Below, one piece after another: positions 40,379 through 55,128 of a stretch of 64,000 bases of DNA (position 1 is the stretch's first letter; each line of letters opens with the position of its first letter). The stretch is from contig JBAMJR010000013.1 of assembly GCA_038501785.1 (NCBI GenBank), positions 639,501 to 703,500 of the forward strand, in the 5' to 3' direction. A model generated the notes under the pieces. It saw only the letters and a program-made list of their open reading frames with translations, was not told the origin of the DNA and ran no database searches. Source of the stretch: Myoxocephalus aenaeus. Taxonomy: Eukaryota > Chordata > Actinopteri > Perciformes > Cottidae. Both the position numbers and the translations under genes were made by a program.

Positions 40379-41329
40379 TATTGATGGAGAGATGCACATG
40401 GAAGTGTTCTGTCACCACACATTTTTTAACATCAAAAGTCACATTTGATTCCTTGTTTCATGTTCTAAATATGACTAACATGTTAGTTTATCTGTGAGAA
40501 TAAACGTATGTAAGTAAGTCACCTTATTTTTTTAAAGCACCTTTCAAGAGCAAAACCCCACAAAGTGTTTCACAAAAGAAATGAGGCAAAAGGACGTTAA
40601 TACAGACGGTAATACAGACGTTAATACAGACTCAGGAAGAGTTACATTGAAATAAGAGGCTTGCCAGCAGCTTTAGCTTCTATCTTTATCTTTTTTTGAC
40701 CTGTTTTCACTGAGGAATCAATTAAACGTCCTGAATATATCCTCAACACATATCGTAGAGTCGTCTTTCTGCTTCTCTTTGAAATCACTACATCATATTT
40801 ATTCAGGGAGTGCAGTTAGTGACAGTGTGGGCTCCACGCGGTGACGTACAACTGACAGCTTGACGAAGGAGCACCGGCGGGGCGGGGCTTAGCGAAGGAT
40901 CAATTCTGACCTGAATCCTCAGAAAGGTCTTTACAACGTAACCTCGAACAGTTCCTATGATGTGTTATGAAAAGTTACTCCTTGTTTGTTTTGTGTGTTT
41001 TTCTTACGAACGTCAAGCAACACGTTCAAAAACACTCTTTTCAAAATAAACTTCCTTCCTTCACAGGAAACAACTTAGTTTAGGTTTAGGAAAATATTGT
41101 TGTTTGGGTTAAAATAACTAACAAATGAATCAAAGATGGCTCTCATTTCACAAGAGGTGACTTTTTTACTGTCTTTATACTTCCTGGTTCATGAAAACGT
41201 GGATTACATATGAATTAGGATATCTACGAACGCTGCATATAAAACGGCCTTTCTGTCTCCAAGTGAGTGAAAATGTCCTCACTCTGGAGGTCTAAAATGT
41301 AAGTTGGTCCTCACAAAAACAGCTGTGCA

Positions 41330-41331
<2 letters not shown>

Positions 41332-41401
<70 letters not shown>

Positions 41402-41493
41402 TGGCGGTACAGAGTCAGAGTGGCAGCTGAGGCTCTGAGCCAGTAACGCCAGCTGCATACCCTCACGCAAAAACCACTACCAGGTGCTGCCTG

Positions 41494-41570
<77 letters not shown>
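41332..41570. repeat. Two (CA)n tracts
   Basis: 41332-41397 and 41495-41570, separated by about 100 bp of unique sequence. Confidence 0.95.
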
Positions 41571-41571
<1 letters not shown>

Positions 41572-42257
41572 TTATATCCATGTCAGCTCTCCACTAATTG
41601 CTCATCTGGTCTCATTGTTGAGCACTTTAGGGAGATAATTGTTCAGATAGCGTCAGAGAAAACAACACAGACCGTTATTAAAACCACGTGATTTTATACA
41701 CGAGATATTCATTCATGTATAGATAATGAAACGTATCAGAAGGCTTCGTTTAACAACAACGCTCATTATTATTCTTTGACTAATGTACGATTTCCTGGCC
41801 GACGGTTTTTTAGCCACATAAACTTTGCTTTTGTCTGAATGAACGACAGGAAGGAGAGGAGGAGAGGAGGAGAGGAGGAGAGGAGGAGAGGACGCAGCTG
41901 GTGGATGAGACACATTATTAGAGGAACATAATATATATATTTACTGTGTATAAACTGTACATATCTCTTTGTTGTGTATGTTCAGCACAAACACCTGCAG
42001 GTCTGTTTGATCCAACTCTTTACTTTAAGCCCACTATTCAGCATTTATAAGCAGCATATACACATGTAACACATAGAATGTAAGCAGATGTTTGTGTTCA
42101 TTAAAGTAGTCAAATAAACACCTAAATGTGTATTTTGGATGTTTTCTCTCCACTAGTCTGAAATAAGAATTACGTTTACTGCGCTAAACTCAAGTATTTC
42201 CCTCCAGACACAAGGAAATTTACTCAGGACAGCAAGAAAACCAAACAGACATGCAGA

Positions 42258-42258
<1 letters not shown>

Positions 42259-42338
<80 letters not shown>

Positions 42339-42348
42339 CACACACACA
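42259..42348. repeat. (CA)n, about 45 units
   Basis: One CAA interruption; followed by a short (TA)n. Confidence 0.95.
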
Positions 42349-42866
42349 ATATATATACACACACATAATAATAACGCTTGCAAAAATAACTCCAAAAACT
42401 CCCAAAACAGGAAACCACTATCATTCAAGAGCTCCACCCGTCCAAGACGCGCCGGGAAGGAAACCCGGGGTCCTCCTTCACTAAACACAGCCGGCAGTGT
42501 GGGAAGGAAGTGATCAGTTTATAGAGCAGTGCATTAACAACGCACGATGACCTCAGTGTCCTCCTCTGGGCTGTTAGTCACAACGCATGAGAAGGTCACA
42601 GAAGATGCTCTGGGAGCTGTTTAACTTTTATTATTCCTTTAAAAACAATGTATTAGAGTTTATTAATATGTTGCATATACAGTATATATAAATATTATCT
42701 ATATGTGCATTATTGGTCAAATTGTTAACAGATTTATATACTTGTATAAAAGTCAAAATGTCTGCAGTGAAAACCCCTAACCTGGAGATTTTTAAATAAA
42801 TAAAGCCTCATCAATGAAGACGGGAGGATGAGAGCTCACCTGTCTCTGTTGATTAATGTTGTGGTG

Positions 42867-42880
42867 GCGCCACCTAGTGT
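42867..42880 (-). promoter_or_regulatory. CTCF-like core, reverse orientation
   Basis: On the minus strand ACACTAGGTGGCGC, one mismatch from the CTCF core CCASYAGRKGGCRS. It lies between rftn2 and plcl1 and points opposite to the minisatellite motifs. Binding is not shown. Confidence 0.4.
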
Positions 42881-43992
42881 TAGCTAGTGGTATAGACGAA
42901 GAAGAAGAGGATGAGGAGGAGGAGGAGGAGGAGGAGGAGGAGTCCACATGCTCAGTTTCAATGTTTGTGCTTTGTTTTTGGCACTTTCTTATTACTTTAC
43001 TTTCTTAATATTTAATACTTAATACTTCTACTCACCACAGTTCAGAAAGATTGTACTTTTTACTGCATTTATTTAACAGCTATAGTTTACCGACATCGAA
43101 CTGCCACTTACACACTAATGCATCATCATTAACAATTTAATAATACATAATAGCATACAATTCACTTATTTGTATTTACTCTTATTAGTAGTACTTAACT
43201 TTAATGGAGTGTTTTTATAGACTTTTACTGAAAGAATCTGAATTCTTCCTCCACTGAGACTCTTTTAAATCAAACTTCAGATAAACTCAATTGAAGTCTC
43301 TGTGAACAGAGTTTTTAGTTTTTTTTTAGGTATTTTAATCTGCCAGTCTATTATCTTTTGTCATCTAAAATGCTACGAATCCTCTTTTTTTGCTTATATT
43401 GAACACGCAGGTCCAAACAGGCTTTTGCTGAACATAAAAATGTAGAGATTACGAAACAACGGAGCACTAGATTGCCAGGAACTGAATTTTTTTTTTAATA
43501 AATTCTACTACTAAAGTGTTCTCGTTTTTTTTTTGTGTGTCCTTTGTGCCCTGCAAATAAATTCCCAAAACATTGTTTGGAAGTTGTGTTTTCTCTCTCC
43601 AATGAATGCTCTTCCTACATTTCATTGTTAATGAGATGGAAGCATCACCTCTCTGACCCCTGCACGTGCTCGTTGATTCCAGGCATCAAAAATCAGCCGT
43701 CTGAACGCGTCTGTCAGCCTTTGATATCAGCGTGACCTTAAAATCAAGGGGAAGGGGGGATATTGTCTGCAATAAGCCCCGGACAAAACAGTGAAGGATT
43801 TGTGCTTTTCAAAGAGCAGTTACGTGAACAGGGAGCGCTTTTAGAGTTTAGAGGGCGAGTGTGAGCTGCTGCCGTCACTTTGACCGAGGAGGGCGAGATT
43901 CAACAAAACACTGATGTGTGTGAGATCGGTGCACAACACCTGTTCTGTCCTTTACATGCAAATATTCCCCATGGAGCATCCGGAGCACTTTG

Positions 43993-43993
<1 letters not shown>

Positions 43994-44075
<82 letters not shown>

Positions 44076-44088
44076 AACAGTGTGAGTA

Positions 44089-44125
<37 letters not shown>
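43994..44125. repeat. (CA)n facing (GT)n
   Basis: A (CA)n of 80 bp (43994-44073) and a (GT)n of about 35 bp (44091-44125) separated by 17 bp, so the two can pair as a long stem. Confidence 0.93.
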
Positions 44126-44126
<1 letters not shown>

Positions 44127-44498
44127 TGATCTGTTTGAAGAACCTGTGAGGGTATAATATCCCCATTTAGGGGAGAATTTAAGAGGAAGCTGATACAAGA
44201 ATTCGCTCTGGAGAAACAAAACCGTGGACGTTGTTGATAATCTCTCGCCCGCTGATTTATTAACTCCAACGCAGTAATGATTGCATGGCTCAACAGTCCC
44301 TGAGCTGCTGTAAATGTATGGGAAACAAAGGGATGAACACCTGATTAGCCACCCAGGTGGCGGATTACTGCGGCCTGCTTTACGGCTAAATGTTTTATAC
44401 AGACGTCTACGTGAGTAACGGCAAAGTAAACGCAGGGGGAAGTAGAGACAACTAATACGCTTAATGTGGTCCGATAAAGACAGAGATGTAAACAGAGG

Positions 44499-44499
<1 letters not shown>

Positions 44500-44536
<37 letters not shown>
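44500..44536. repeat. (GA)n
   Basis: About 17 GA units, followed 170 bp later by (CA)n at 44706-44759. Confidence 0.9.
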
Positions 44537-44538
<2 letters not shown>

Positions 44539-44705
44539 AAATGTATTTAAAGACAATGTTTACACGAGACGGAGTGTGTGGAATAAGATGTCCTCTTCTT
44601 TAGCTGTTTTTCTTCAAGGTCCTGAGGAGACCAGCAAGCAAACCCAGCAGAGGACAGCGTGCAGCTGACCACATCGGACATTTTACACATTTCACACGCG
44701 TGCAT

Positions 44706-44760
<55 letters not shown>

Positions 44761-46325
44761 GTCGGACCTGCAAAAGACTTTCTCACACCACGGTGGCAGC
44801 GTAGCATGAAGGCCCGAATTTCAGCAGCAGAGGGACATTTGAAGATGGAGTCACATTCCTCTTTCACCCTTTGCTGATTTTTCTCCCATGGGATGAAAAA
44901 AAGAAGAAGGCTTTTATTTTTGCTCGAGTCTTACTTAGCTGTCTCCTCACCTCAGAAAACCTTTTGTCGTTTGGCAGCGAGGCCAAGAGAAGTGGCATTT
45001 AAATGTCAAAGACTCCCATTCTGTCAGAAATAAACAGGGAGCTGAATGGATCTCCATTCTGATTACAAGCAACTTCATCATCTTCCTGAGGGAGACAGCG
45101 GTGGTGCAAGAAGCATTCACATCTTTTTTAGATTATTCTGTCTGTATATTTAATATTTAATTTCAGTTACTGTAATAGTTCTACGTTATTCTGTCTGTAT
45201 ATATATAATATTTCAGTTATTGTGGATTATTTACTGTTGTAATCCTTTAAATTTCTCCACTGCTGGACTAATACAGGATTATTTGATTCTTTCTTTTATC
45301 AAGTACAAGCAATACCACATAAAGTTTTAAAGTTTCTTTCTTTCTTTCATGTATTAGCATCGAAATATACTCAACGTATCAAAAGTAAAAGTACTCATTG
45401 TGCAGAAAGGCTCATTTGAGGCTAATGCATATTATATTATTGGAGTATAATTATTGTTGCATTAATGTGTTAAACTGGTAAACGTGGGCTGTCCTCGGCC
45501 AAAGGAAGTCTTCTTTGTTGCTCCAGAAAGATTCACGCTTTAAATCTTCTGTTCACCGGATGTGAGTTCACAAGTCTCTAGCTGATAAATCATTCAACAT
45601 AAATAAATGACCAATCAAATCAAATAATTCTTAGTCGACTAACCGACTAAGAGGGGGCAGTCATAAATATAATAAAACAAGTAATTCATTTATTAATTAA
45701 AATACATGTATTAATTACACAAATCTAAACCTGCAAAGTAACTAAAACTATTGTGGGTTAAAAAAAAAAAAAAAAAAGATTCATAAAACACACATTCTCA
45801 AGTAACATTACAATTACCTCAACATTGTACTCAAGTACAGTACTTTGAGTACATGTACTTTCCACCATTGCATCTAAATAACATCAATGTTTTGTGCACT
45901 TTTTGTGGAAAGAAATACATCTAAGTACCTGAAATGTGCACTTAAGTACACAACTTCAATAAATGTACTTGCAATACGTTAATACTTCTTCCAAGTTGAT
46001 TTTCTTTTAATTAAATGCTCTGATATAGTCTCTACAGATAAATATAGAAACCTCAAGGGAAGAACAAATACTTGAAAATCGTACCTATAAACAAATAGAT
46101 GTATTTACTGTGTGTTTCATCCAACAAGTGGCAGCAGAATCCTCCATTTCTATTCTTGGCTTCTTCATCGATATGAGACAATACAAACATGGCAAATTCT
46201 CTCTTTCCGCGAAATGAACCCGGGCTCCTCGAACACTAACAGGGAGGTGCGACTGGCGAGCTTCATGCACTAATAGCCCTCACCAGCTGACCACATTCCA
46301 CAGCTGTGTGGCTCAAGGTCCATAA

Positions 46326-46356
<31 letters not shown>

Positions 46357-48300
46357 CACACCGCCCCTCATATCTGCTCAGTCGGGAACACCTTCAAAAA
46401 ATAATTCAGGGGATTCAGAGAGTTTAAGTCTCGACTACCTTCAAAGTGTTTCCAGCAAATGAAAAAAGGCTCAGAGTTCATTCTGGATTTAGGTCGTGTG
46501 TTTCTTTAGGACTCGCGGGCGCCTTCGCCTCGGCCCTGCGGGATGAAAGTCTGTTATTTCAAATAAGAGGAAAAAAATATATAGATTCTGTGGAACTTTT
46601 TTGTTGTAAATTCTACTCCGCTACTTTGAATTTTTCGGATAAACTGAAGGATCAGAGACGTTTGTGACATTGGAGACGTGTTTTCCTGTTACGTTTCCCT
46701 AAATCTTTTACTTAATTCACTTACTTATTTTAAGCCCAACCTCGATGTTTTTTCCTAAACCTAACTAAGTGGTTTAGCTGCCTGAATACAGGATTAACCA
46801 CGAGCATTTTACAGTAACAAAAAATGACAAAATGCATAATGATGACATGGAAATGTTGGAAATGTTGTGATGTTCATCCACCTTCCCATGAGAAGGACAG
46901 TGTGGTATTAGTACTTTCACTTTAGGAAAGGATTTGAATACTTCTTCCACTTTGTAATCCTTCTAAAGACATGTGTTTGGGTATATTTATACATTTGACC
47001 AATGAGCTTCTCCACAATCTTTCCTCCCGAGCGACTAGAAGTACGACTACACGAGCCTGTGCGTTCCCAAGACAACCACAGTTCAAGTACCCTGCCGATG
47101 TGTCCCTGAGCAAGACACTAACTCCCTGCCAGCCTCCGGCGGCTCTGCTGCCTCCCTGACCCTGACCTCTGACCTCACTGGGAGAGGCCCGAGAGATAAA
47201 AAACCAGCCACGGCGGTGAATAGAATATCACACTTTTATTATAGCTCCTCATCGCTGTACCTATCTCTACCGGTCCGCCTGTCAAGAGGTCAAAGGTCAG
47301 GCGGGCACCTCAGACGTCTAACTTCACCAGACAGCCTCACGACGAAGCATTAAGCTTTGTGTGTCGACGCTTTGCAAGAAGGAGCCCAGACCCAGACCCT
47401 CCTTCGCTGCCACCCTCACCCTGACAGGAGCATCTCTTCCTCCTCCTCCTCCTCCTCATCCTCCTCCTCCTCCAGGAGCAGGGCTTCTCCTCGCTGCTCC
47501 TCTGGTTCTCCCGCTGGGAGGCAACAGCGCCGCCACGCCGCTGGAGGGCAGGGAGGCAGAACCAGGACTGCGTGGAGCAGACTGTGAGTCACCTGCTGAA
47601 TTAAAATGAGAGTTTTTTTTTAATGAAGGGAGTCTGGTGCTCGGAAACACTACCACCTTCGTCCACAGGGGCCGCCAAAATCGACACACAATGAAAAGTG
47701 CCTGGTGGTAGCTTTAAACATTGCTTTTCTAACAGGAGTTAAGTTACTCCTTTAAGACATGACTCTGACAGATTTTTTTTACTTCCAATCTCATGGAAAG
47801 TGTCATGTTTTAAAGATTTGATTTAAAATAAAATAAATGCCTTATTCACCTGATATTAATGTGTACTCAAAGTTTGTGTACTCAAAGTTTTCCATTCACC
47901 AACTATGTCAAGTAACACTATAAGGAACTGTTGTGACGCTCGTTCGTATGGTTCTTATATAATGTATATAAAATGTACAGCAGTAGCGGGACAATGGGTT
48001 TTTTCTTGGCTTATTTTGTTTTTGCCTCATATTATGACGGCATTATTGATTCAACGACAGATTATAATCAATAAAGCTTCAGAAAACATATTCAGTGGGG
48101 ACATTTTCAAGCCCAAGGTGACAGTCGACGATATGAAGATTTTAAGTTTGTTATGATGCAAGACAATGAAAAGCAACACATCTCAACATTCCACTTTGGG
48201 AGAAGCAGAAGACAAACTTTCACTGAGGTGGACTTTAAAGATAGTCGTTTCTCATCCTTTTTAAGACAATAATAAAAACAGCAAAAAAGAAAAAGAAAAC

Positions 48301-49335
48301 TTCAATTTCGTGCTCATTGACTTTCCCTGAGGTTTCTCCCGTACCTGCAGCCCTCTCCAGTGCTCCCAGTGCTCCCAGTGTCTGCTCCATTGTCTCTAAA
48401 GGTGATACGAAGCATCTCTCAGACCCTTGGGCTGGACTCTCCACCAATCAGCGCCTCGGACTGCTTCCAAACGTCCCAGCGGAGGAGCGCATTGGCCGCC
48501 GCGCGCGTCCGTCAAGATTTTGGGGCGGCATGTGGGAGGAGCTGGGTCCGAAGGATGCAGGGAGGGGGTGGCGGGTTTAGAGGCGGTGCGACTGTCAACC
48601 GTGTTCCTTATTCTCGTCAAAAGTCTCCTGTTGTTGCTGCTGAGTCCAAAACCAACGCGACCACGGGAGCCGTGTCCAGTCCGAGCCACGCGGACGGACC
48701 TCCTCTCCTCTCCGCGTCACGCGCACCCTGCAGCGCAAGTTCGCTCCTTTTTTCTTGCACTTTGGCATCGATGCGTTTTTGGAGGGGGAGAAGAGGAGCC
48801 AGAGGTTTCGGGTGATCGTCTCGTTGCTCCAACGCTGGATTGTTTTGAAAACACTTCTGCGGCATTGATCGTTTTTCCCTCGTCGCGCGCTGGAAGGTTG
48901 TGACGCGTGATGCCCAAAACTGTGGCTCGAACACGGCGAGCAGCGACTGGGCACGGTGAAGACTTGTTGCGCGCATCCGGGGAGCGCACGAGTCCAGCTT
49001 TTCATTCAAGGCTCCTTGTAAAACCTGCGCGTGATGCTCTGATTTCAGCGGGCGAGTCATTGAGAATAATGGACTGTGGAGATCAGCTCACACCAGCAGC
49101 CTGAAGTCAGCGCGGCTCGCTGCTCTCTGACTATGAGAATCTGTTCATAATTAATGAAATTGGGGCGATTGGTTTCCTCCTGTCTGTCAGAGCTGCTGCC
49201 GAGCGGCGGATGCTTTAGATACAAAAAACACAACCTTTCTGCTCTGAATGGCATCCACGCGCAAACTTTATTCGGGTCAGAGCCGACGACTTGATTAATT
49301 TTCCTCTCCCGGTGTTTTCTGAAAATCGAGCCGAC
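48301..49335 (+). promoter_or_regulatory. plcl1 promoter and 5' UTR, GC-rich
   Basis: The sequence turns CpG-rich at about 48440 and stays so to the end of plcl1 exon 1, unlike the AT-rich surroundings: a CpG island. The overlapping open frames on both strands here are a by-product of GC richness. The transcription start was not located. Confidence 0.65.
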
Positions 49336-49506
49336 ATGTCTGAGCGCGATGGGAACGGAGACGGCGACGGAGCGCCGGACTGCATCCCGCCGAGAGTGTC
49401 CCGCGGCCGGCGGAGCGGTGTCATCCTCCCCGGTGGCGGCCAGGACCCCGACGCCATCCTGCTGGATTCGGTGAAGGCGGCACCTCGCCGGAGCAGCATC
49501 ATTAAG
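49336..49506 (+). CDS. plcl1: plcl1 exon 1, phospholipase C-like protein 1 (PRIP-1), 5' partial gene
   Basis: Encodes 57 residues from MSERDGNGDGDGA to APRRSSIIK, then donor AAG|gtaaga. Human PLCL1 exon 1 likewise encodes an acidic, Gly/Pro-rich N-terminus with an RRSGV motif and ends in TPRRSSIIK before a very long intron. PLCL1 is a catalytically inactive PLC-delta relative that binds Ins(1,4,5)P3, PP1/PP2A and GABA-A receptor partners in the cytosol. Those domains (PH, EF-hand, X/Y, C2) are in exons to the right of the window. The ATG at 49336 has a purine at -3, and there is no in-frame ATG upstream in the same open frame. Identification rests on this short exon plus synteny beside rftn2. 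Confidence 0.88.
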
Positions 49507-52406
49507 GTAAGAAAATGGTGCCAACCACCCACCCACCCAAGTTGCCTTAGCTCCATTTTACCCGTGAACCTTCCCCTTCTCCATGAATGGAAACACAAGT
49601 GGATCCCTTTGCTTCAAGATGGCCAACTAATGCTGTTAAATAGCATCTCAGGGGAGCAAATATTCTTGGCAACGTTGCGAAATGAGTCAACAAGTGCTAC
49701 ATCCTTTTAAATGACAGCAGTTTATCTTGTGGCACACGCACCTCCGCCAACAATCCCTCACGTCCAGTCCTTTTACGCGTGTCTCATGTGCGCAATTTAC
49801 ACATTCCACAACCTGTCTTCGTCATCTGATTGCAGGTTTCAAAGCAGCCAAACCACATTCCTGGATGATAGCACAGCCAATCAAGGTGGAACACAACTTT
49901 GGACTTTGTCCACGTGACACTCACTAAAAGGCTTCTGAATGGGGATTCATAAAACATGCACTTAAAAGCTCCTTACGGATTATGTCCCCCCCCCCCCCCC
50001 CACCTTATTAGAATGAGCTTTAAGGATTACATACCGAGACAGTCTCCACAGAAACAATGCTTCTGGGAATATGGGAGACAAATGCACCTCACACTGTGGA
50101 TGAACTTCATCAGGCTGCTATTTAAAATATAACTTGGTCTGGAAACCACTGGTGGAAGAATTACTTGGATAAAAGTACCAGTATGGCAATATAACAACTT
50201 CCCTACAAGTAAAAGTCATGCATTTAAAAGTACACGTGTATAATAAGCAACATGTATTTACTTGTTCTGGAAGTAAAGTGTCCTCTGTGACTGATATATG
50301 AGGTAATATATGACTTTATTAGATTGTTAATGCATCTGTAAGCAGCCAAGGTGGAGCCAGATTTCATTCTGTTCAGGTTAGTTTAGTTCAGTGCTGCCCG
50401 AGTCGGGCCCCTCCGAAGGGTCACCAGATAAACCGGAGGGGTCACGACATGATTAATGGGCGCAGAGAGAAGGAAACACCAAACATTTCTAATTATTTAT
50501 TTATTTTTGCTATTTATTTGGGAAGTAATGGTTAATTTGACCACTCTGGGCCTCGAACAGTCGTTTAAATTACATCATCTGAGGAGTTTATGGGACATCT
50601 GAAAAGTTGCAAAGCGCTTTACATGCTTGAACCAAGATTAAAACATTTCAGGACTTTAAGCAAATGGCAGCAGGCAAGTATGACAAATAAGACACTGTGC
50701 TAAAGGATACATCAAATCATTTTTTTTTAAGTGATTCTGCATGTCTCAGACCCTTGGAGTTGTATTTATACACAATATATCACATGTTGTTTTAGGTCAT
50801 CTTCATATGAAAAGTAGTGGAGTAACAAGCACATGTATTTCTCTCTGACATGTAGTAAAGTAGACGTAAGAGGAAGTATTCTAGTACTTGTGTAACCGTA
50901 TTTACGCCGACGCCACGGATGACATCGTGTTCCCGCCCTCACCTGTGCTCAGGTGAGAGCCCAGCCAGCATGTCCATGTGGGGCCCATAAGGTTTAAATT
51001 TGGGCTGCAGATAAGGGTCCCAAGTGGGTTTGTCCGCAGTTTCCACGGTGGCCTCACCTGTGTTTGCCCATACTGGTTTCAAGTTGGTGCGGACTGGGTT
51101 TATTCACCGGTTTATTCACCGACTTTAAGAGGAATCTGACTGGGCTTTAAGTGGGACCCAAATAGGCTACATTATGGGTTTCGGTGAATAAACCCAGTAT
51201 GTCACCAGACGCCACGGTTTGGGAAGTGAGGATCCCGTCATGGGATCGTTACCTTTCTGTAAAATGTCTGAACACCTCAGCTGACGTGTCCCCCGCTCAG
51301 AAATCGATTTGAAGGATTGAAGAGAGCGACTCTTCCATCATCGTCTTGCACGTGATGCTAATATTGCGCTCCGTGTGTCATGTCGCGGGGGGGAGGTGGT
51401 GATTTGTCCGTACCGTCCGGACGAGGAACAGAGCGTCCCTTTGACGGCTGCTGGAGGAAGTGGATGAAAGGATGGACGGATGGACGGATGAGCGGAGTGA
51501 TGTCGGTGACAGGCGCTGTCCGCTGTGACAGCCGGCGCTGGGTATCAATACCTCTCAAGGAGCCCCAGAAATACGACGGATTATTAATACCTGCCAGGCG
51601 CTGACAGTTAGCTGCTTGGTCAGAGTTTTAGTCGAAGTAAGATTAGTAAAGTAATCTGCAACAGTTTTGAGGAATGAGTAATCGTTTCAGTCATTTTTAA
51701 GCAGAATATTAAAAACAAACTTTCTCTGGTTCCAGCTGTAAGACCGGTGAGGATATGATATGTATGATTTTTATTTTGTATACATTACATTTTTCACAGT
51801 TTGAAGACAAAATGTCTGAAATAATCCTCAAATAGTCAGATAATGAAATTGTTTAAAGTCAAACTGAAATTTGAATGTTCCTCACTTTTTGTGCAGGGAA
51901 ATATTCGTATATAACTATATCAATATTACATATATAACTGCTGATACTGAAGCTATATTTTTTTTGTGGACATATTTTAGCCTAAAGATGCCAACTGGAC
52001 CGCGTCATCCTCTTTAACCTTCGAGCGTTGTTAAAGGACAAAAACACGCATCTGAAAAAGTGATGCGTTATAATTCATGTGTGTCCCTCCAAATGGATTT
52101 GTATGTAATTATGTACCAGGAAGTGTAAAAAATCACCAAAAACACCGGACTTTCACGTGCTGTAAGCCAACAAAAAGTTATTTTATTTCCACTATCTAAA
52201 AGTGGAATCTCAGTGAAAGGGGAGATGGTTCGGAGCTCGAGAAGAAAGTCAGGAGTTAATATTTATTTACTTTCTTGCTCACTTAAAGGGACTTTCTCTG
52301 AGGTCACCCGTTGAAAAGAAGGAAAAGGGCGAGGTTCGCTTCTGCACGGCTCACATTACGACACACTCACATGTGTCTGAGACTCCCACACATGCCATGT
52401 TACCGT

Positions 52407-53084
<678 letters not shown>

Positions 53085-54378
53085 AAAGTAGTCCCGTGTA
53101 AATGTGTTTCTGTGACAATTTTCTGTTTTTCTTTGTCACATATGACAGCAAACTGAATATTTTAAGGTTTCGGAGCGGAGAATAAATAAAGCTAGCAAAC
53201 AGAAGACATCACGGCGGCCTTGGCAAGATTGTGACTGTCATTCTTTCACAATTCTTTTGTGACCTTGCGGAGACTCATTGAATAATTGAATAAGGAATTA
53301 GTAGATTAGTTATAGCCCCAGTTGTGGATTTTGAATATGGGCTGAGAACATTCTCAGCGAAATAGTCCATTTTAAAACCAATTGGATTCTCTGAAAAAAA
53401 ACATAACCCTGAAGCTGTTTTTTGGGGCTTTATGTACAGTTCATAAAGTAGAAGGACACAAACAGAGATGGAATCGCAACAAAGGGCGAGTTTTTGTAAG
53501 AAAAGTTATTTTCCCACAAACATATCATTTTGCAATCTTTGACATATTTTCTTTTTTTTATCCGAATCGAAGACCCAGATTGTTTCTGTGTTGTTCTTCT
53601 CTTGTACTGATCATTCATCCGGGAGAGTTTCAGGTCCAGCCGACCCTTTCAAAAAGCTCCGACGGCCGGTCACCTCTTGACCCTCCATGCCAGAAATAAC
53701 TCTCCCATCTTCTGTGGTTTAATAAGAAAGTAATTACATGTGCTTGGCTGGCTTTAGGGAGAAAAGTCTGGTGGTCCTCCTTCAGGACGTGGAGAAGGAA
53801 AACAGAATGGGACGACGAGCTCATCGCGACTCCAACTGTTCATTTTCTCTCTCGCTAATACAAAATTAAGTTGTGAAATTGGGTGAAACCTGGATTATCG
53901 TTTTTAATAGAGAAGTGTGCCGTTGGAGAGCATTTTTAAATGCAATAACATTTCACCCAGAAATATCTGACAATTCCTCCTTCCCACTCAGCCTCAGCCT
54001 CACTCATTCATGCATTGTTATTCATAGCGCCGCTTCAGCACGTATGAAGAGTGCGTTAAAGCGACGTTAATCTCAATCAATTTAAACACATTAGTGCTCT
54101 GGCTGTTTTTTTATTAATTCCCCCCCAACCAAACCATCAGCATTTAGCTCGCAGCATTGCCGTGCAACACGCGGTAGACACGGCAGTCAGTCGGGCCGAG
54201 GGAGGGGAGACCAGTGTGGGATTAACATTCAAATGAGAAAACACACACACACATATACACACACATATACACACACACACGTTTTCCAGGATGGGGCTCA
54301 GGGGGAGGCATGGTTGGATGTCTCTGACAGGCCGGTGTGCAGCCTGGCTGCTCGCTGTTAGAGCGCTGAAGGACACCA

Positions 54379-54431
<53 letters not shown>

Positions 54432-54829
54432 GTGTTTGGAGAGTCAACGTCTCACAGTCTCACCGCGCTTAGTATTACTGCAGGGCTTCCAGTGGTCACT
54501 GAATTTCCTGAATATTAAAGATTTGGGAGACTTTATCCTGGATCATCTGAACCCTTCTCACGAGTCACTTGACGGGACTCTTTGTTGCAGTGTGGACTCC
54601 AGAGGATGCTGAGGTCTCACTGGACTACATCCTCTGTAACAGTGCAATAGATCTTATGAACGTGGAACTCATAATGACATCCATGTTGCACACCTGTATT
54701 CATGCACTTACCATGTTTATATTGAAGTTACTGTGAAGTTTTGAGCTGGTTATGTTTGAAACAACTCAATGTCATACTGCTGCATCCACATGACATGCAT
54801 AACTAAATCAGATCATCAGGAGGAAGATT

Positions 54830-55060
54830 TCTGTTCATCTCCCGCGGGAGGAGGAGAGCTCGGCAGCTCTAGCCAGGAGCTCCGCTTCGCCTCGCTGCTC
54901 CTCCGGTCCCCGCTGGGAGCCCACGCCGTCACCACGCTGCTGGAGGACCGGGCCATTGCTGGGCATGAAGGGAAGGGAGAACCGGGAGAACCGGGAAGAC
55001 TGTCACACACCCTGCTGCAGTAAAACGAGGGGTTTTCTAAAGGGTGCTCGGGTTAGAGTT
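54830..55060. repeat. Dispersed GC-rich segment, copy 2
   Basis: Shares 'cgctgctcctc(t/c)ggt..cccgctgggag', 'acgc(c)gctggagg' and a following 'aaaa(t/c)gag' with about 47470-47620. Copy 1 lies just upstream of plcl1 and copy 2 in its first intron. No protein family was recognised in either. Confidence 0.6.
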
Positions 55061-55128
55061 AACATTTTGTTGCCAATCCATGTAGCTAACGCTGATGCAT
55101 TTCAATGAATGAGTGATGTACCGTAAAC

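Larger units (their letters stand above)
38721..48300. other. rftn2-plcl1 intergenic region
   Basis: About 9.6 kb without a recognisable gene. It holds the palindromes at 38863-39110, copies of the 'tacttttact..ctgaatacttcttccacc' fish repeat (39240-39840, 42950-43260, 45100-45990, 46870-46960), dense (CA)n tracts between 40.1 and 44.8 kb, a purine-rich 10-bp repeat at 41850-41892, (GAG)n at 42914-42942 and (TCC)n at 47437-47475. No frame resembling mars2 or boll was found. Confidence 0.65.

Noticed and set aside
48360..48903. Overlapping 150-158-codon open frames on both strands
   Set aside because: They lie in the CpG-rich plcl1 leader, where stop codons are rare in all frames. They resemble no family and have no splice context.
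49291..49335. Possible upstream start for plcl1
   Set aside because: The first in-frame codon is TTG, not ATG; the ATG at 49336 has a good context.
49057..49536. 159-codon minus-strand frame over plcl1 exon 1
   Set aside because: Antisense shadow of the GC-rich plcl1 exon 1; the sense frame has the recognisable RRSGV and PRRSSIIK motifs and a good donor.
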